Assembly: GCA_041390125.1 (NCBI GenBank)
Contig: JAWKQN010000008.1
Coordinates: forward strand, 1-64,000
Direction: 5' to 3'
DNA: 64,000 nt
Origin: Gemmatimonadota bacterium
GTDB taxonomy: Bacteria; Gemmatimonadota; Gemmatimonadetes; Longimicrobiales; Gaopeijiaceae
The notes beneath the pieces are model-generated. The model saw only the letters and a list, made by a program, of their open reading frames with translations, did not search any database and had not been told where the DNA came from. This document shows positions 31,192-40,754 of the stretch, piece after piece; position 1 is the stretch's first letter; every line of letters starts with the position of its first letter. The position numbers and the translations under genes were made by a program.

Positions 31192-33050
31192 GCCGCCTCT
31201 TCGGTCGTAGGCGCCTCCTGCGACGGACGCGTGCGATGCTGCCGACCCAGCCCTTCCAGGGTCAGCGCGGCGTTGATGAGGCCCAGGTGCGTGAACGCCT
31301 GTGGGAAGTTGCCGAGGAAGGCTCCGCTGGCGGCGTCGATCTCCTCGCTGTAGAGCCCGAGGTCGTTGGCGCGATCCACCATGTCCTGGAACCGTCGTCG
31401 CGCTCCCTCGATATCCCCACCGAGCGCCTGCACCTCCACCGCCCAGAAGTTGACGAGCCCGAACGCACCCTCCACGCCGGGCAACTGGTCGAAGTCCCGC
31501 TCGTAGCGCGCCAGCAGGCCGTCGCGCGTGAGGTGTTCGAGCACGAAGTCGAACGTGCGCTTGACCCGGGGGTGATCCGCCTCCAGGAATCCGGACAGCG
31601 GCAGACGCAGCAGCGCGGAATCCACCCCTGCCCCGTCGAAGGTCGCGACGTAGACGCCCCGCTCGCTGTCGTAGCCCCGCGCCTCGATGCGCTCGCGGAT
31701 GGCACGCGCCGTCTCGCGGAACCGCTCCGTCGGCACGTCGACGGCGCCCCGTTCCTGCAGCTCGAGCAGCCGCTCCAGCGCGATGGCGCACATCACCTTC
31801 GAATAGGTGTTGTGGCGGCGGCCGTGCCGCACCTCCCACATCCCCTCGTCGGGCTCGTGCCAGCGCTTCATCACGGTACGGCCCAGGTCGGCCAGGAACG
31901 CGCCTTCGGCCGAATCGAGCTTCCCGCCCTGCGTGACGTACTCGTAGGCGGCCGCGACCACCTCGCCGTACACATCCAGCTGCAGCTGGCCGTGGGCGCC
32001 GTTCCCCACCCGCACGGGCCGCGAACCGCGGTAGCCCTCCAGGTGCTCCAGGCTGCCTTCGCGGAGCCGGGTCGCCCCATGCAGGTCGTACAGCGCCTGC
32101 ACACCAGGGCGCGTGCGTCGCGTCACGTAGATGAGCCAATCGAAGAACGCCGCGGCCTCCGTATGGAATCCGAGCCCGAACAGGGCCCGCAGCGTCCAGG
32201 AGGCGTCCCGCAACCAGCAATAGCGATAGTCCCAGTTGCGGACGCCACCCAGGCTTTCGGGCAGCGACGTCGTGGGCGCGGCCACCACGGCGCCAGACGG
32301 CGCGTACGTCATCAACTTGAGCGTGATCGCGCTGCGCAGCACCACCTCGCCCCATGCTCCACCGTACGTGCAGCTGGACGTCCACTCCCGCCACCAGGCG
32401 TCGGTCAAGGCCTGGAGCTCGTCCAGCGCGGACCCCAGGGGCAGGAGGATGGCCGGCTCGCCGTTCGTGTAGGTCAACGAGAAGTCGCGCGTCTCTCCCG
32501 CGTCGAGCACCGTCGTGCCCCAGGCTGCCCGGCCTCCGCGAATCACCTGCAGCGTCATGTCGGTGACAAGCACGAGTGCCTCGGCGCCCGATTGGCACCA
32601 GTACCCGAGGCGCCCCCGATCCTCGACCGGTGGGTCGCTGCGGGCGTAGTCGGGCCGAGGGTCGAACTCCACCTCCAGCTCCACGCGGCCGGCCAGGCAC
32701 TCCACCCGCCGCACGACCTGGTGATGGGGCCAGGGACGCCGTCGCTTCTCCACCTCGTCGGTGACGGGCATGAAGTCCGTCAGCCGCAGCGCACCGTCGG
32801 GACCGCGGAACGTGGTCTCCAGGACGGGCGTGGGACCCACGTAGCGACGCTCGCTGGTCCATTCGTGCCCGGCCGGCCCGATGCGGAACCGACCACCGTG
32901 CTCCAGGTCGAGCAGCGCCCCGAAGACGAACGGGCTGTCGAAGCGCGGCACGCACAGCCAGTCGAGCGAGCCGTTGCTGCCCACCAGCGCAGCCGTCCGG
33001 CAGTTCCCGATGATCCCGTACTCCTCGATGGGGAGGAAGTCGTCGATCAT
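31188..33050 (-). CDS. GH15 family glycoside hydrolase (glucoamylase/trehalase-like)
   Basis: The product is 620 residues with no signal peptide, from ATG 33050. The N-terminal beta domain opens FLPIEEYGIIGNCRTAALVGSNGSLDWLCVPRFDSPFVFG. The (alpha/alpha)6 barrel has VRNWDYRYCWLRDASWTLRALF, DEGMWEVRHGRRHNTYSKVM (general acid Glu in WEVR) and LYSEEIDAASGAFLGNFPQAFTHLGLINAA (base Glu in SEEID). It hydrolyses alpha-glucosides; members with this exact opening include intracellular trehalases as well as glucoamylases. Its place among stress-like metabolic genes favours trehalose or glycogen-type sugars. Confidence 0.94.
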   Translation of the reverse strand: MIDDFLPIEEYGIIGNCRTAALVGSNGSLDWLCVPRFDSPFVFGALLDLEHGGRFRIGPAGHEWTSERRYVGPTPVLETTFRGPDGALRLTDFMPVTDEVEKRRRPWPHHQVVRRVECLAGRVELEVEFDPRPDYARSDPPVEDRGRLGYWCQSGAEALVLVTDMTLQVIRGGRAAWGTTVLDAGETRDFSLTYTNGEPAILLPLGSALDELQALTDAWWREWTSSCTYGGAWGEVVLRSAITLKLMTYAPSGAVVAAPTTSLPESLGGVRNWDYRYCWLRDASWTLRALFGLGFHTEAAAFFDWLIYVTRRTRPGVQALYDLHGATRLREGSLEHLEGYRGSRPVRVGNGAHGQLQLDVYGEVVAAAYEYVTQGGKLDSAEGAFLADLGRTVMKRWHEPDEGMWEVRHGRRHNTYSKVMCAIALERLLELQERGAVDVPTERFRETARAIRERIEARGYDSERGVYVATFDGAGVDSALLRLPLSGFLEADHPRVKRTFDFVLEHLTRDGLLARYERDFDQLPGVEGAFGLVNFWAVEVQALGGDIEGARRRFQDMVDRANDLGLYSEEIDAASGAFLGNFPQAFTHLGLINAALTLEGLGRQHRTRPSQEAPTTEEAA

Positions 33051-33081
33051 CGCAGCGGTCGCGGGGTTCGCCGGGTGCGGA

Positions 33082-34113
33082 TCACGACCCGCGGCCGCGC
33101 GCGCGCAACGCCAGCCACCCCAGCCCACCCAGCACGGCGGCGCCGGTCAGCCAACGCCGCCGCTCCGTGGCTTCCAGCGCGGGGCTCCACCCGCGCGCAC
33201 GCGCGTCGAAGCGCCCGTGCGCGCCATGATCGCCGGCCACCGGCTCGAACAGGTTGCTCGGCCGCTCCTCGTCGAGCGGTTGGTCGGTCTGCTGTCCCTC
33301 CCAGGCGGCGTGCGCCAGATAGCTGTCGAGCACGCCGGGAATGACCTTCTGACCCAGGACCGACTTCCAGGTCGGCAGACCCACGAACAGCTCGCGCCGA
33401 CGGTGTTCGGCGGCGAAGACGATGGCGTCCGCGGCAACCTCGGGCTCGAAGATGGGCGGCACCGGCTGCGGGCTGCGCGGCAGCTTGGCCTTGCACCAGT
33501 CGAACTGTGGGGTGTTGAGGGCGGGGAGTTGCACCATGGTGAGATGGATCTGGCTGCCCTCGTGGATGAGCTCGCTGCGGAGCGAGTCGGTGAAGCCTCG
33601 GATCGCGTGCTTGGCGCCGCAGTAGGGTGCCTGCAACGGGATCGAACGGTACGCCAGGGCCGAACCCACCTGCACGATCGTCCCGCGGTCGCGGGGACGC
33701 ATGCGCCGCAGCGCCGCCATCGTTCCCCACACGGTTCCGAGGTACGTGACGCGGGTGGCCCGCTCGTACTCGGCGGCCGAGATCTCCACCAGGGGCGCGA
33801 AGACGGTCGTCATGGCGTTGTTCACCCAGACGTCGACGGGCCCCAGCTCCTCTTCGATCTGGGTGGCGGCCGCCTCGACGGCGTCCGCGTCCGCGACATC
33901 GGTGGGCACCGTGCACCCGCGCTGGCCTGCCGCCTCGATCTCGCGCGCGGTGCCCGCCAGCCCTTCGACGCCACGCGCGAGCACGCCCACGTCGTACCCG
34001 CGGGCGGCGAGCGCTCGCACGGTCGCGCGGCCCACACCGGCCGTCCCGCCGGTCACCACCGCCACGGGTGTGCGGCCGCTGCTTCCATCCATCGTGTCGG
34101 GTTCGTCTCTCAT
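33082..34113 (-). CDS. SDR family oxidoreductase with C-terminal membrane anchor
   Basis: The product is 343 residues. The Rossmann motif VVTGGTAGVGRATV, NNAMTTV, catalytic Ser in VQVGSALAYRS and the Y-x-x-x-K pair in APYCGAKHAIRGF are complete, so it is an active NAD(P)-dependent dehydrogenase. After about residue 230 it carries an extension with EPVAGDHGAHGRFDARARGWSP and a terminal hydrophobic helix (WLTGAAVLGGLGWLAL), suggesting membrane attachment. The start at 34113 overlaps the FAD oxidase stop as ATGA. Such SDRs often sit beside GH15 and TPP enzymes in general-stress gene clusters. Confidence 0.92.
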   Translation of the reverse strand: MRDEPDTMDGSSGRTPVAVVTGGTAGVGRATVRALAARGYDVGVLARGVEGLAGTAREIEAAGQRGCTVPTDVADADAVEAAATQIEEELGPVDVWVNNAMTTVFAPLVEISAAEYERATRVTYLGTVWGTMAALRRMRPRDRGTIVQVGSALAYRSIPLQAPYCGAKHAIRGFTDSLRSELIHEGSQIHLTMVQLPALNTPQFDWCKAKLPRSPQPVPPIFEPEVAADAIVFAAEHRRRELFVGLPTWKSVLGQKVIPGVLDSYLAHAAWEGQQTDQPLDEERPSNLFEPVAGDHGAHGRFDARARGWSPALEATERRRWLTGAAVLGGLGWLALRARGRGS

Positions 34114-37094
34114 GATGTGCTCCGTGTCTCGGCCGGCGTGCGCGGGACCGCCGCCTCCCGGGCGTCCGCCAGTGCATCCCGGAGGACCTCCGCCAGGTTG
34201 AGCGCACGCACGCCCGTATTCTGCGCGATCATCTCCCGGCAGCTGAACCCCTCGGTCACCACCCGCACACCGTCGGCGCGGTCGCGTACCGCGGGGAGCA
34301 GCACGCGCTCTCCACACGCCTGGGCCACGTCGTAGTGACCGGCTTCGAAGCCGAACGGCCCCGCCATCCCGCAGCACCCGCTGTCGGGGACCTGCACGCG
34401 CGCACCCATGCGCTCGAGCACCGCGCGATCGGCGTCGAAGTCCAGCACCGCCTTCTGGTGGCAGTGCCCGTGCAGGAGCACGGGCCCCGGGCTCGCCGGA
34501 AGGACCGGATCCGGAAGGCGCTCCTGCACCAGCTCCGACAGGAGATAGGTCTGCCCGGCCAGACGCTGGGCGCGCGGGTCGTCCGGGAAGAGGTTGGGCA
34601 GCTCGTCGCGGAAGGCCGCCACGCAGCTGGGCTCGATCCCCACGATGGGGACGCCCGACCGGATGGGCTCGTCCAGCACCTCCAGCGTCTCGCGCCAGAG
34701 GGCGCGCGCGCGGTCGATCCAACCGAAATCGTAGAGCGGTCGACCACAGCAGAGCGGACGGTCCGGAAGCTCCACCTGGAACCCCAGCCCCTGGAGCGCC
34801 TCCACACCCGCGACCGCGGTCTCCGCGTGGAAGTACGCGTTGAAGGTGTCGGGCCAGAAGATCACCCGTCCGTGCGGAGCCGCCCCCGGGTCGCGCGGAC
34901 CGTCTCCCCGCAGACGCCGGGCGAGCTCCGTGCGGTGGAAGTCGGGGTGGCTGAGCGGCGGCAGATCCCGGGCCGGCGCGATGCCACCCACACGCTTCAG
35001 GACCGCGGCCAGGGGCCGCGTGCGCAGGACCCAGTTGGCCAGCGGAGCCACCGGAGCGCCGAGCCGCGCCCACGTCCGGATGCGTCCCATGGCCCAGGCG
35101 TGGCGGGGACGCATCCTGCCCTCGTAGTAGTGGGCCGCGAACTCCGACTTGTAGGTGGCCATGTCCACGCCGACCGGGCAGTCGCCCCGGCAACCCTTGC
35201 AGGCCAGGCAGAGGTCGAGCGCCTCCTTGACGGCCTCGCTCTTCCACCCGTCACGGATCACGTCGCCCTCGAGCATCTCATACAGCAGACGGGCCCGTCC
35301 GCGTGTGGAGTGCTGTTCCTCGCCCGTCACCATGTACGAGGGGCACATGGTGCCGCCGCCATGGCGACGACACTTCCCGACGCCCACGCAACGCAGCGCC
35401 ACGCCCTGGAAGGACCCACCCTCGCGACGGTAGCCGTAGTGGGTGGGGGGATCGGAAGGCCGCCACTGGAGACGCAGGTGCGCATCGGGGGGGTCGGCAT
35501 CGATCACCTTGCCCGGGTTCATCCGCCAGTCCGGGTCCCAGATGGTCTTGAACCGGCGGAACGCCTCCAGGATGCGGGGCCCGAACATGCGCTCGAGCAG
35601 GGCACCGCGGGCCTGGCCGTCCCCGTGCTCGCCCGAGAGCGAGCCGCCATATCGCACCACCAGGTCGGCCGCCTCCGGGAGGAAGCGGGCGAAGCGCGCC
35701 ACCCCGTCGGCCTCGGCCAGGTCGAAGCTGATGCGTGTGTGGAGCAACCCGTGCCCGAAGTGCCCGTAGAAGGCGCCCTCGTAACCGTACCGGTCCAGCA
35801 GCTCCCGGAACTCGCGAAGGTAGTCCCCGAGATCCGCAGGTCGCACGGCGGAGTCCTCCCATCCCGGCCACGTATCCCGCTGCCCGGGCACGAACGCCGT
35901 GGCTCCGAGCCCGGACTCGCGCACCTCCCACATGGCGTGCTGGTCCTCCGGGCGCTCGAGCACGCGCACGTCCGCGGCGCCCTCGGAGCGACGCAGCCGC
36001 TCGGCCTCGCGGCGGGCGCTCCCCAGCGCGTCCTCGCGGGTGTCGCCTCCGAACTCCACGAGCAGGAAGCCGTCGCCGTCGGGCAGCAGATGCAGGTCCT
36101 GCGTGTGGAGCTGCTTGCGCTCCATGGCGTCGATCAGGCGGCGGTCGAGCCCTTCCAGGGCCACCGGTCGGCTCTCCATCACCGAAGGAACCTGGTCGGC
36201 CGCCGCGTAGACGTCGGGGTACCCCGCCACGACCAGCACCCGCGCACCCGGCTCCGGGATCAGGTGCAGCTCTGCCTCCAGCACGAGGACGCACGTGCTC
36301 TCGGAGCCGACGAGCGCCCGCGCCACGTGGAAGCCGTTCTCGGGGAGCAGGTCGTCGAGGTTGTAGCCGGAGACGCGTCGTGGGATGTCGGGATAGCGGG
36401 CACGGATCTCGTCCCCCATCTCGTCCCTGAGGTCGCGCAGTTGGCGATAGATGTCCGCGCGGCGGCCTCCGGCCTGCAGGATCGCCTCCAGCTCGTCGTC
36501 CGGTGTACGCCCGGTCCAGAAGCGCACCCCGTCCGGGGTCAGCACCTCCAGGCGGTGCACGTTGTCGGACGTGCGCGGACCGGTGTGCCACTGTGCGTGC
36601 ACGGAGTGGATGCCGCACGAGTTGTTGCCGATCATGCCCCCGATCGCACAATGATCGTGCGTGGCCGGGTCGGGCCCGAAGGTGAGGCCGTGCTTCCGGG
36701 CGGCCGCGCGCAGCGTATCGAGCACGCACCCCGGCTGGACCCGCGCGAGTCGATGATCCACGTCGATCTCGAGCACGCGGTTCATGTAGCGGCTGAAGTC
36801 GAGGACGACGGCGTGGTTGCAGCATTGGCCAGCCAGGCTGGTCCCGCCGCCCCGCCCCAGCAGCGGCACGCCCGCCTCCCGGCACAGGGCCACCGTCGCT
36901 TCCACGTCCGCCTTGCTGCGGGGCTTGACCACGCCGATCGGAGGCTGGCGGTAGTTCGACGCATCGGTGGCGTACAGCGCCCGGTGCTTGTCGTCGAACC
37001 CGACGTCACCCTCCACGGCCTCCGCGAGCCGGCGAGCGAGCGTGGCGACCGGGTCGCCTCTCGGGGTCCCCCTGCGCGGTGCGGTGCCGATCAT
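34110..37094 (-). CDS. FAD- and Fe-S-dependent 2-hydroxyacid oxidoreductase (YdiJ/GlcD-GlpC-like)
   Basis: The product is 994 residues. An FAD-binding PCMH domain (about 25-250; PRSKADVEATVALCREAGVPLLGRGGGTSLAGQ, GGMIGNNSCGIHS) is followed by an FAD-oxidase C domain (about 290-560). Then come ferredoxin-type clusters (RCVGVGKCRRHGGGTMCPSY, then CLACKGCRGDCPVGVDM) and a C-terminal cysteine-rich CCG domain (RPLCCGRPLYD, GHCHQKAVL, SGCCGMAGPFG). This single-chain layout matches YdiJ-type D-2-hydroxyglutarate dehydrogenases of about 1,000 residues. It would oxidise a D-2-hydroxyacid and pass electrons to the quinone pool. It overlaps genes on both sides by 4 bases. Confidence 0.94.
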   Translation of the reverse strand: MIGTAPRRGTPRGDPVATLARRLAEAVEGDVGFDDKHRALYATDASNYRQPPIGVVKPRSKADVEATVALCREAGVPLLGRGGGTSLAGQCCNHAVVLDFSRYMNRVLEIDVDHRLARVQPGCVLDTLRAAARKHGLTFGPDPATHDHCAIGGMIGNNSCGIHSVHAQWHTGPRTSDNVHRLEVLTPDGVRFWTGRTPDDELEAILQAGGRRADIYRQLRDLRDEMGDEIRARYPDIPRRVSGYNLDDLLPENGFHVARALVGSESTCVLVLEAELHLIPEPGARVLVVAGYPDVYAAADQVPSVMESRPVALEGLDRRLIDAMERKQLHTQDLHLLPDGDGFLLVEFGGDTREDALGSARREAERLRRSEGAADVRVLERPEDQHAMWEVRESGLGATAFVPGQRDTWPGWEDSAVRPADLGDYLREFRELLDRYGYEGAFYGHFGHGLLHTRISFDLAEADGVARFARFLPEAADLVVRYGGSLSGEHGDGQARGALLERMFGPRILEAFRRFKTIWDPDWRMNPGKVIDADPPDAHLRLQWRPSDPPTHYGYRREGGSFQGVALRCVGVGKCRRHGGGTMCPSYMVTGEEQHSTRGRARLLYEMLEGDVIRDGWKSEAVKEALDLCLACKGCRGDCPVGVDMATYKSEFAAHYYEGRMRPRHAWAMGRIRTWARLGAPVAPLANWVLRTRPLAAVLKRVGGIAPARDLPPLSHPDFHRTELARRLRGDGPRDPGAAPHGRVIFWPDTFNAYFHAETAVAGVEALQGLGFQVELPDRPLCCGRPLYDFGWIDRARALWRETLEVLDEPIRSGVPIVGIEPSCVAAFRDELPNLFPDDPRAQRLAGQTYLLSELVQERLPDPVLPASPGPVLLHGHCHQKAVLDFDADRAVLERMGARVQVPDSGCCGMAGPFGFEAGHYDVAQACGERVLLPAVRDRADGVRVVTEGFSCREMIAQNTGVRALNLAEVLRDALADAREAAVPRTPAETRSTS

Positions 37095-38266
37095 GAGGCG
37101 CGCCCCACCGGCACACGCCACCGCTCGACGTCGCTCTCCCGCAGCGTGAGACCGTTCCCCGGACGATCCAGCGCAGGCTCGAGGCGCCCCCTCCGTACCT
37201 CCGGCACCCCGTCGAATGCAAGCTGCTCGAAGCGCACGTGGTCCTGGAAGTACTCGACGTGCAGGGCGCCCGGCGTCGCGCAGCACAGCGGCGCGTGCAG
37301 CGCCGGCGCGGTGTGCGCCGAGACCGGCACCCCGCGGCCCAGCGCGAGCGCGGCCGCGCGCAGGAACGGTGTGAAGCCCCCGATGCGCGTCGCATCCAGC
37401 TGCAGGACGTCCACGGCACACGCGTCGAGCAACAGCCGGGTCGCGGGCAGATCGCTCGCGTACTCGCCGGCCGCCACGTCCATGCCCGGCGGCAGCCGGT
37501 CGCGCAGCAGACGGAGGCCGTCCACATCGTCGGACGGGACCGGCTCCTCGAACCAACGGACGTCGGCCTCGTCGGCGAAGCGGTACCCGAGCGCCAACGC
37601 CTCCTTCCGCCCGTACGCGCCGTTGGCGTCCACGAACAGGTCGATGCGCTCGTCCAGCGCCTCGCGGGCCGTACGGACCCGGGCGGGATCGGCGGACGGG
37701 TCCCGCCCCACCTTCATCTTGGCCGCGGCGAAGCCCTGATCCGACCAGCGCTCCATCTGGCTCGCGAGCTCGCGGGGGGTGGCGGAGGTGAAGCCGCCGC
37801 TGGCGTACGCCGGGATGCTCTCGCGCAGCAGACCCAGGGCTTGTGCCAGCGGGATGTCGAGGAGTCGCGCGTGCAGATCCCAGAGAGCCGAGTCCACGGC
37901 GGCCATCGCCATCGACACCAGGCCCGGCCGCAGCAGGTTGCGCACGCAATGATGCATCGCCTCCCACGCTTGCGCGGGAGCCAGGGCCGAGCGGCCGATC
38001 ACCTCATTGGCCAGCACGTCCTGCACGACGACCGCCGCAGCGCGGTGGGCGTAGGTGTAGCCCAGCCCCTCCTGCCCGCCCGCGCGCGCACGCACGAGGA
38101 CCAGCGTCGTCGAATCCCACACCAACGTCCCATCCGACTCGGGGCCCTCGCGCGTGGGCAGGCGGTAGGCCCGCACGTCGATTCCGTCGATCCGCGGACC
38201 GGACCGCGTCCCGACCGTCTCGCGAGCGTCGACGCCGGGGTCCCGCCCCACCCGCGCCTCCTCCAT
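37091..38266 (-). CDS. Enolase superfamily enzyme (mandelate racemase/muconate lactonizing)
   Basis: The product is 391 residues. The capping domain spans about 30-150, followed by the barrel with the K-x-K pair in AAKMKVGRD, metal ligands Asp in LFVDANGAY, Glu in RWFEEPVPS and Glu in AAGEYASD, and a His in PVSAHTAPALHAPL, which together place it in the mandelate-racemase subgroup. It would abstract the proton alpha to a carboxylate: racemisation or sugar-acid dehydration. It starts 11 bases after the TPP enzyme gene and overlaps the FAD oxidase gene. The substrate cannot be read from sequence; an acid-sugar or 2-hydroxyacid is likely given the neighbour. Confidence 0.92.
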   Translation of the reverse strand: MEEARVGRDPGVDARETVGTRSGPRIDGIDVRAYRLPTREGPESDGTLVWDSTTLVLVRARAGGQEGLGYTYAHRAAAVVVQDVLANEVIGRSALAPAQAWEAMHHCVRNLLRPGLVSMAMAAVDSALWDLHARLLDIPLAQALGLLRESIPAYASGGFTSATPRELASQMERWSDQGFAAAKMKVGRDPSADPARVRTAREALDERIDLFVDANGAYGRKEALALGYRFADEADVRWFEEPVPSDDVDGLRLLRDRLPPGMDVAAGEYASDLPATRLLLDACAVDVLQLDATRIGGFTPFLRAAALALGRGVPVSAHTAPALHAPLCCATPGALHVEYFQDHVRFEQLAFDGVPEVRRGRLEPALDRPGNGLTLRESDVERWRVPVGRAS

Positions 38267-38277
38267 CACCGTCGGGC

Positions 38278-40065
38278 TCACCGGCTCGGCAGGACGGCGC
38301 TGAGCATGTCCTTGGCCGTCTGCAGGATCACGCCGCCGGCGCGCGGATCGCCCTTGACCATCGACATGGCGAACTTGCGCGCCTGCTCGATCGTGATGTG
38401 AGGGGGCAACGGGGGCACGTTCGGATCCGTGAGCACGTCCAGGACGACCGGCCGATCCGCGCCCAACGCCCGATCCCATGCCGGCCCCACCTCGTCCGGG
38501 TGCTCCACGCGGATGCCCTGGAGCCCAAGCTGCCGGGCATACTCCGCGTAGTTGAAGGCAGGCACGTCCTGGCTGGCCTCGAACTCCGGATCGCCGACCA
38601 TCACGCGCTGCTCCCACGTGACCTGGTTGAGGTCCTGGTTGTTCAGCACGAGCACGATCACGCGCGGGTCGTCCCACTCCTCCCAGTACTTGGCGATGGT
38701 GATCAACCCGTTGAGCCCCACCATCTGCATGGCGCCGTCCCCGACCATGGCGATCGCCGGCCGCGTGGGATGGGCGAACTTGGCGGCGATGACGTACGGG
38801 ACACCCGGACCCATCGTGGCCAGGTTGCCGGAGAGGGACGCCATCATGGTGGGCTCGACCCGGAGGTCGCGCATGTACCAGTTGGCCGCCGAGCCCGAGT
38901 CCGCCGCGAGGATGACATCGTGCGGCAGTCGCGGCGACAACTCCCAGAAGACGCGCTGCGGATTGATGGGATCGGCGGAGCGCCGCGCGCGCTGTTCCAG
39001 CAGCTCCCACCAGTCGGCCACCTCTTCCTCGATCTGCTCCTGCCAGGAGCGGTCGCTGCGCGCCTCCAGGAGCGGAAGCAGCGCCCCCAGCGTCTCGGCG
39101 CTGTCGCCGACGAGGTTCACCTCCATCGGATAGCGGATGGACAGTTGGCGCGGTGCCAGGTCGATCTGCACGCCGCGCGCGCTCCCTTCGGGCGGCAGGA
39201 ACTCCGAATACGGGAAGCTGCTGCCCACCATCAGGAGGGTGTCGCACTCCGTCATGAGCGTCCAACTGGGCTTGGTGCCCAGCAGGCCGATGCCCCCGGT
39301 CACCCAGGGCAACCGATCGGAGACGACCGCCTTCCCGAGCATGGCCTTCGCCACCCCGGCTCCGAGGCGCTCCGCGACCGCGATCACCTGCTCGGTGGCA
39401 TGCAGGGCGCCCGCACCCACGAGCATGGCCACGCGCTCGCCTTCGTTGAGCACCGCGGCCGCACGCTCGAGCTCCGACTGCCGGGGCACCACCCGAGGCG
39501 CCGTGTAGCCGATCCCCGAGTGGACGGTCCCGTGCGCGCGCTCCGGGCGCTCCACCGCGTCCATCTCCTGGATGTCTGCCGGGACGATGATGCAGGTCAC
39601 GGTGCGCTCGCTCAGCGCGATACGGATGGCGCGGTCCACCAGGTGCCGCATCTGCGCCGGGGTCGAGCACATCTGCACGTACGAAGACGCGACGTCCTTG
39701 TACAGGGAGATGAGATCCACCTCCTGCTGATAGCTGCCGCCCAGAGCCGCGCGCTGCTGCTGTCCGACGATCGCGACGACCGGCTGATGATCGAGCTTGG
39801 CGTCGTACAGGCCGTTCAGGAGATGGATGGCGCCCGGCCCCGACGTGGCGAGACACACGCCCACCTCCCCGGTGAACTTGGCATGCGCGCAGGCCATGAA
39901 GGCGGCCAGCTCCTCGTGGCGGCTCTGCACGAAGTCGATGCGGCCTTCCTTGCGGCGCAGCGCGCCCATGATCCCGTTGATGCCGTCTCCCGGGTACCCG
40001 AAGATGCGGTCGACATCCCAGGCCAGGAGGCGATCGATCATGAAGTCGGCGACGGTCTGGCTCAT
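38278..40065 (-). CDS. Thiamine pyrophosphate-dependent enzyme (pyruvate oxidase/acetolactate synthase-like)
   Basis: The product is 595 residues with the three-domain POX fold. The activating Glu51 lies in QSRHEELAAFMACAHAK; the middle FAD/nucleotide domain spans about 190-330; the TPP motif is MVGDGAMQMVGLNGLITIAKYWEEWDDPRVIVLVLNNQDLNQ. YPGDGINGIMGAL is the usual opening of PoxB-like proteins. It would decarboxylate pyruvate or a similar 2-keto acid. These unassigned TPP proteins recur with GH15 and SDR genes in stress clusters. It is second in the operon after the ASRT gene. Confidence 0.93.
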   Translation of the reverse strand: MSQTVADFMIDRLLAWDVDRIFGYPGDGINGIMGALRRKEGRIDFVQSRHEELAAFMACAHAKFTGEVGVCLATSGPGAIHLLNGLYDAKLDHQPVVAIVGQQQRAALGGSYQQEVDLISLYKDVASSYVQMCSTPAQMRHLVDRAIRIALSERTVTCIIVPADIQEMDAVERPERAHGTVHSGIGYTAPRVVPRQSELERAAAVLNEGERVAMLVGAGALHATEQVIAVAERLGAGVAKAMLGKAVVSDRLPWVTGGIGLLGTKPSWTLMTECDTLLMVGSSFPYSEFLPPEGSARGVQIDLAPRQLSIRYPMEVNLVGDSAETLGALLPLLEARSDRSWQEQIEEEVADWWELLEQRARRSADPINPQRVFWELSPRLPHDVILAADSGSAANWYMRDLRVEPTMMASLSGNLATMGPGVPYVIAAKFAHPTRPAIAMVGDGAMQMVGLNGLITIAKYWEEWDDPRVIVLVLNNQDLNQVTWEQRVMVGDPEFEASQDVPAFNYAEYARQLGLQGIRVEHPDEVGPAWDRALGADRPVVLDVLTDPNVPPLPPHITIEQARKFAMSMVKGDPRAGGVILQTAKDMLSAVLPSR

Positions 40066-40120
40066 GGTGGATGCCTGCGTTGGAGTCTCGGGACGTCGGG
40101 AGGTGCGGCCTGGGACGGGA

Positions 40121-40492
40121 TCAAGGAATCGCCCACGCCATCGTGCTCAGCAGCGCATTGGCGTCCTGCCGTGAGTCGAGACGGGTGTGCTGGACCACGA
40201 TCGGGACGTCGGAGACGAGGACGCTGGCGTAGTCGGTGGCCAGCGGGATCGGCTCTGGATCGGTCAGATCGTTGAAGCGCAGGTGCAGGGTGCGCCGCGC
40301 GGGTACGTGGACCGTGTAGGGGCCGGCGGGCTCACGATCTGCGAAGTAGACGGTGATCTCGACGTGGGCGTCGTCGTCTCCGGCATTGAGCAGGCACGCC
40401 GTCTCGTGGCTGGTCATCTCGGGCGTCGGCCCCGTGCTCGCTGCGGGGATGTACCCCTCCGCGATCGCCCAGCGCCGTGCCCCGACCGTCAT
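40121..40492 (-). CDS. Sensory rhodopsin transducer (ASRT) family protein
   Basis: The product is 123 residues, almost colinear with Anabaena sensory rhodopsin transducer: WAIAEGYIPAASTGPTPEMTSHETACLLNAGDDDAHVEITVYFADREPAGPYTVHVPARRTLHLRFNDLTDPEPIP, then VPIVVQHTRLDSRQDANALLSTMAWA. ASRT is a small soluble tetrameric beta protein that binds the cytoplasmic face of a sensory rhodopsin and may bind DNA or sugars. GAGGAG precedes the ATG at 40492. It is the first gene of the long minus-strand operon. No rhodopsin gene lies in the window. Confidence 0.93.
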   Translation of the reverse strand: MTVGARRWAIAEGYIPAASTGPTPEMTSHETACLLNAGDDDAHVEITVYFADREPAGPYTVHVPARRTLHLRFNDLTDPEPIPLATDYASVLVSDVPIVVQHTRLDSRQDANALLSTMAWAIP

Positions 40493-40754
40493 GCCCACTC
40501 CTCTGCATCTCCGTGCGCGTCGAAAACGAGGAGTCGAGCAAGCGACATGCCGATGGCGGCGGCCGCGCACCACGACATCGTCGCCCGCGCCGGGGGAGGA
40601 GTGGGGCCGCGGGCAGGCGGGAACGCCACGCGCCTCGTGCACGCGAAATGGGCCTGAAACACGATGGCCGCGGAGGAGGCACTCGCACCCATCGGTCGAA
40701 GGTCGAGGAACGGCCGGCCCTGCCTGCGACGGCGAACCGCTGCTCCGGAAACGA

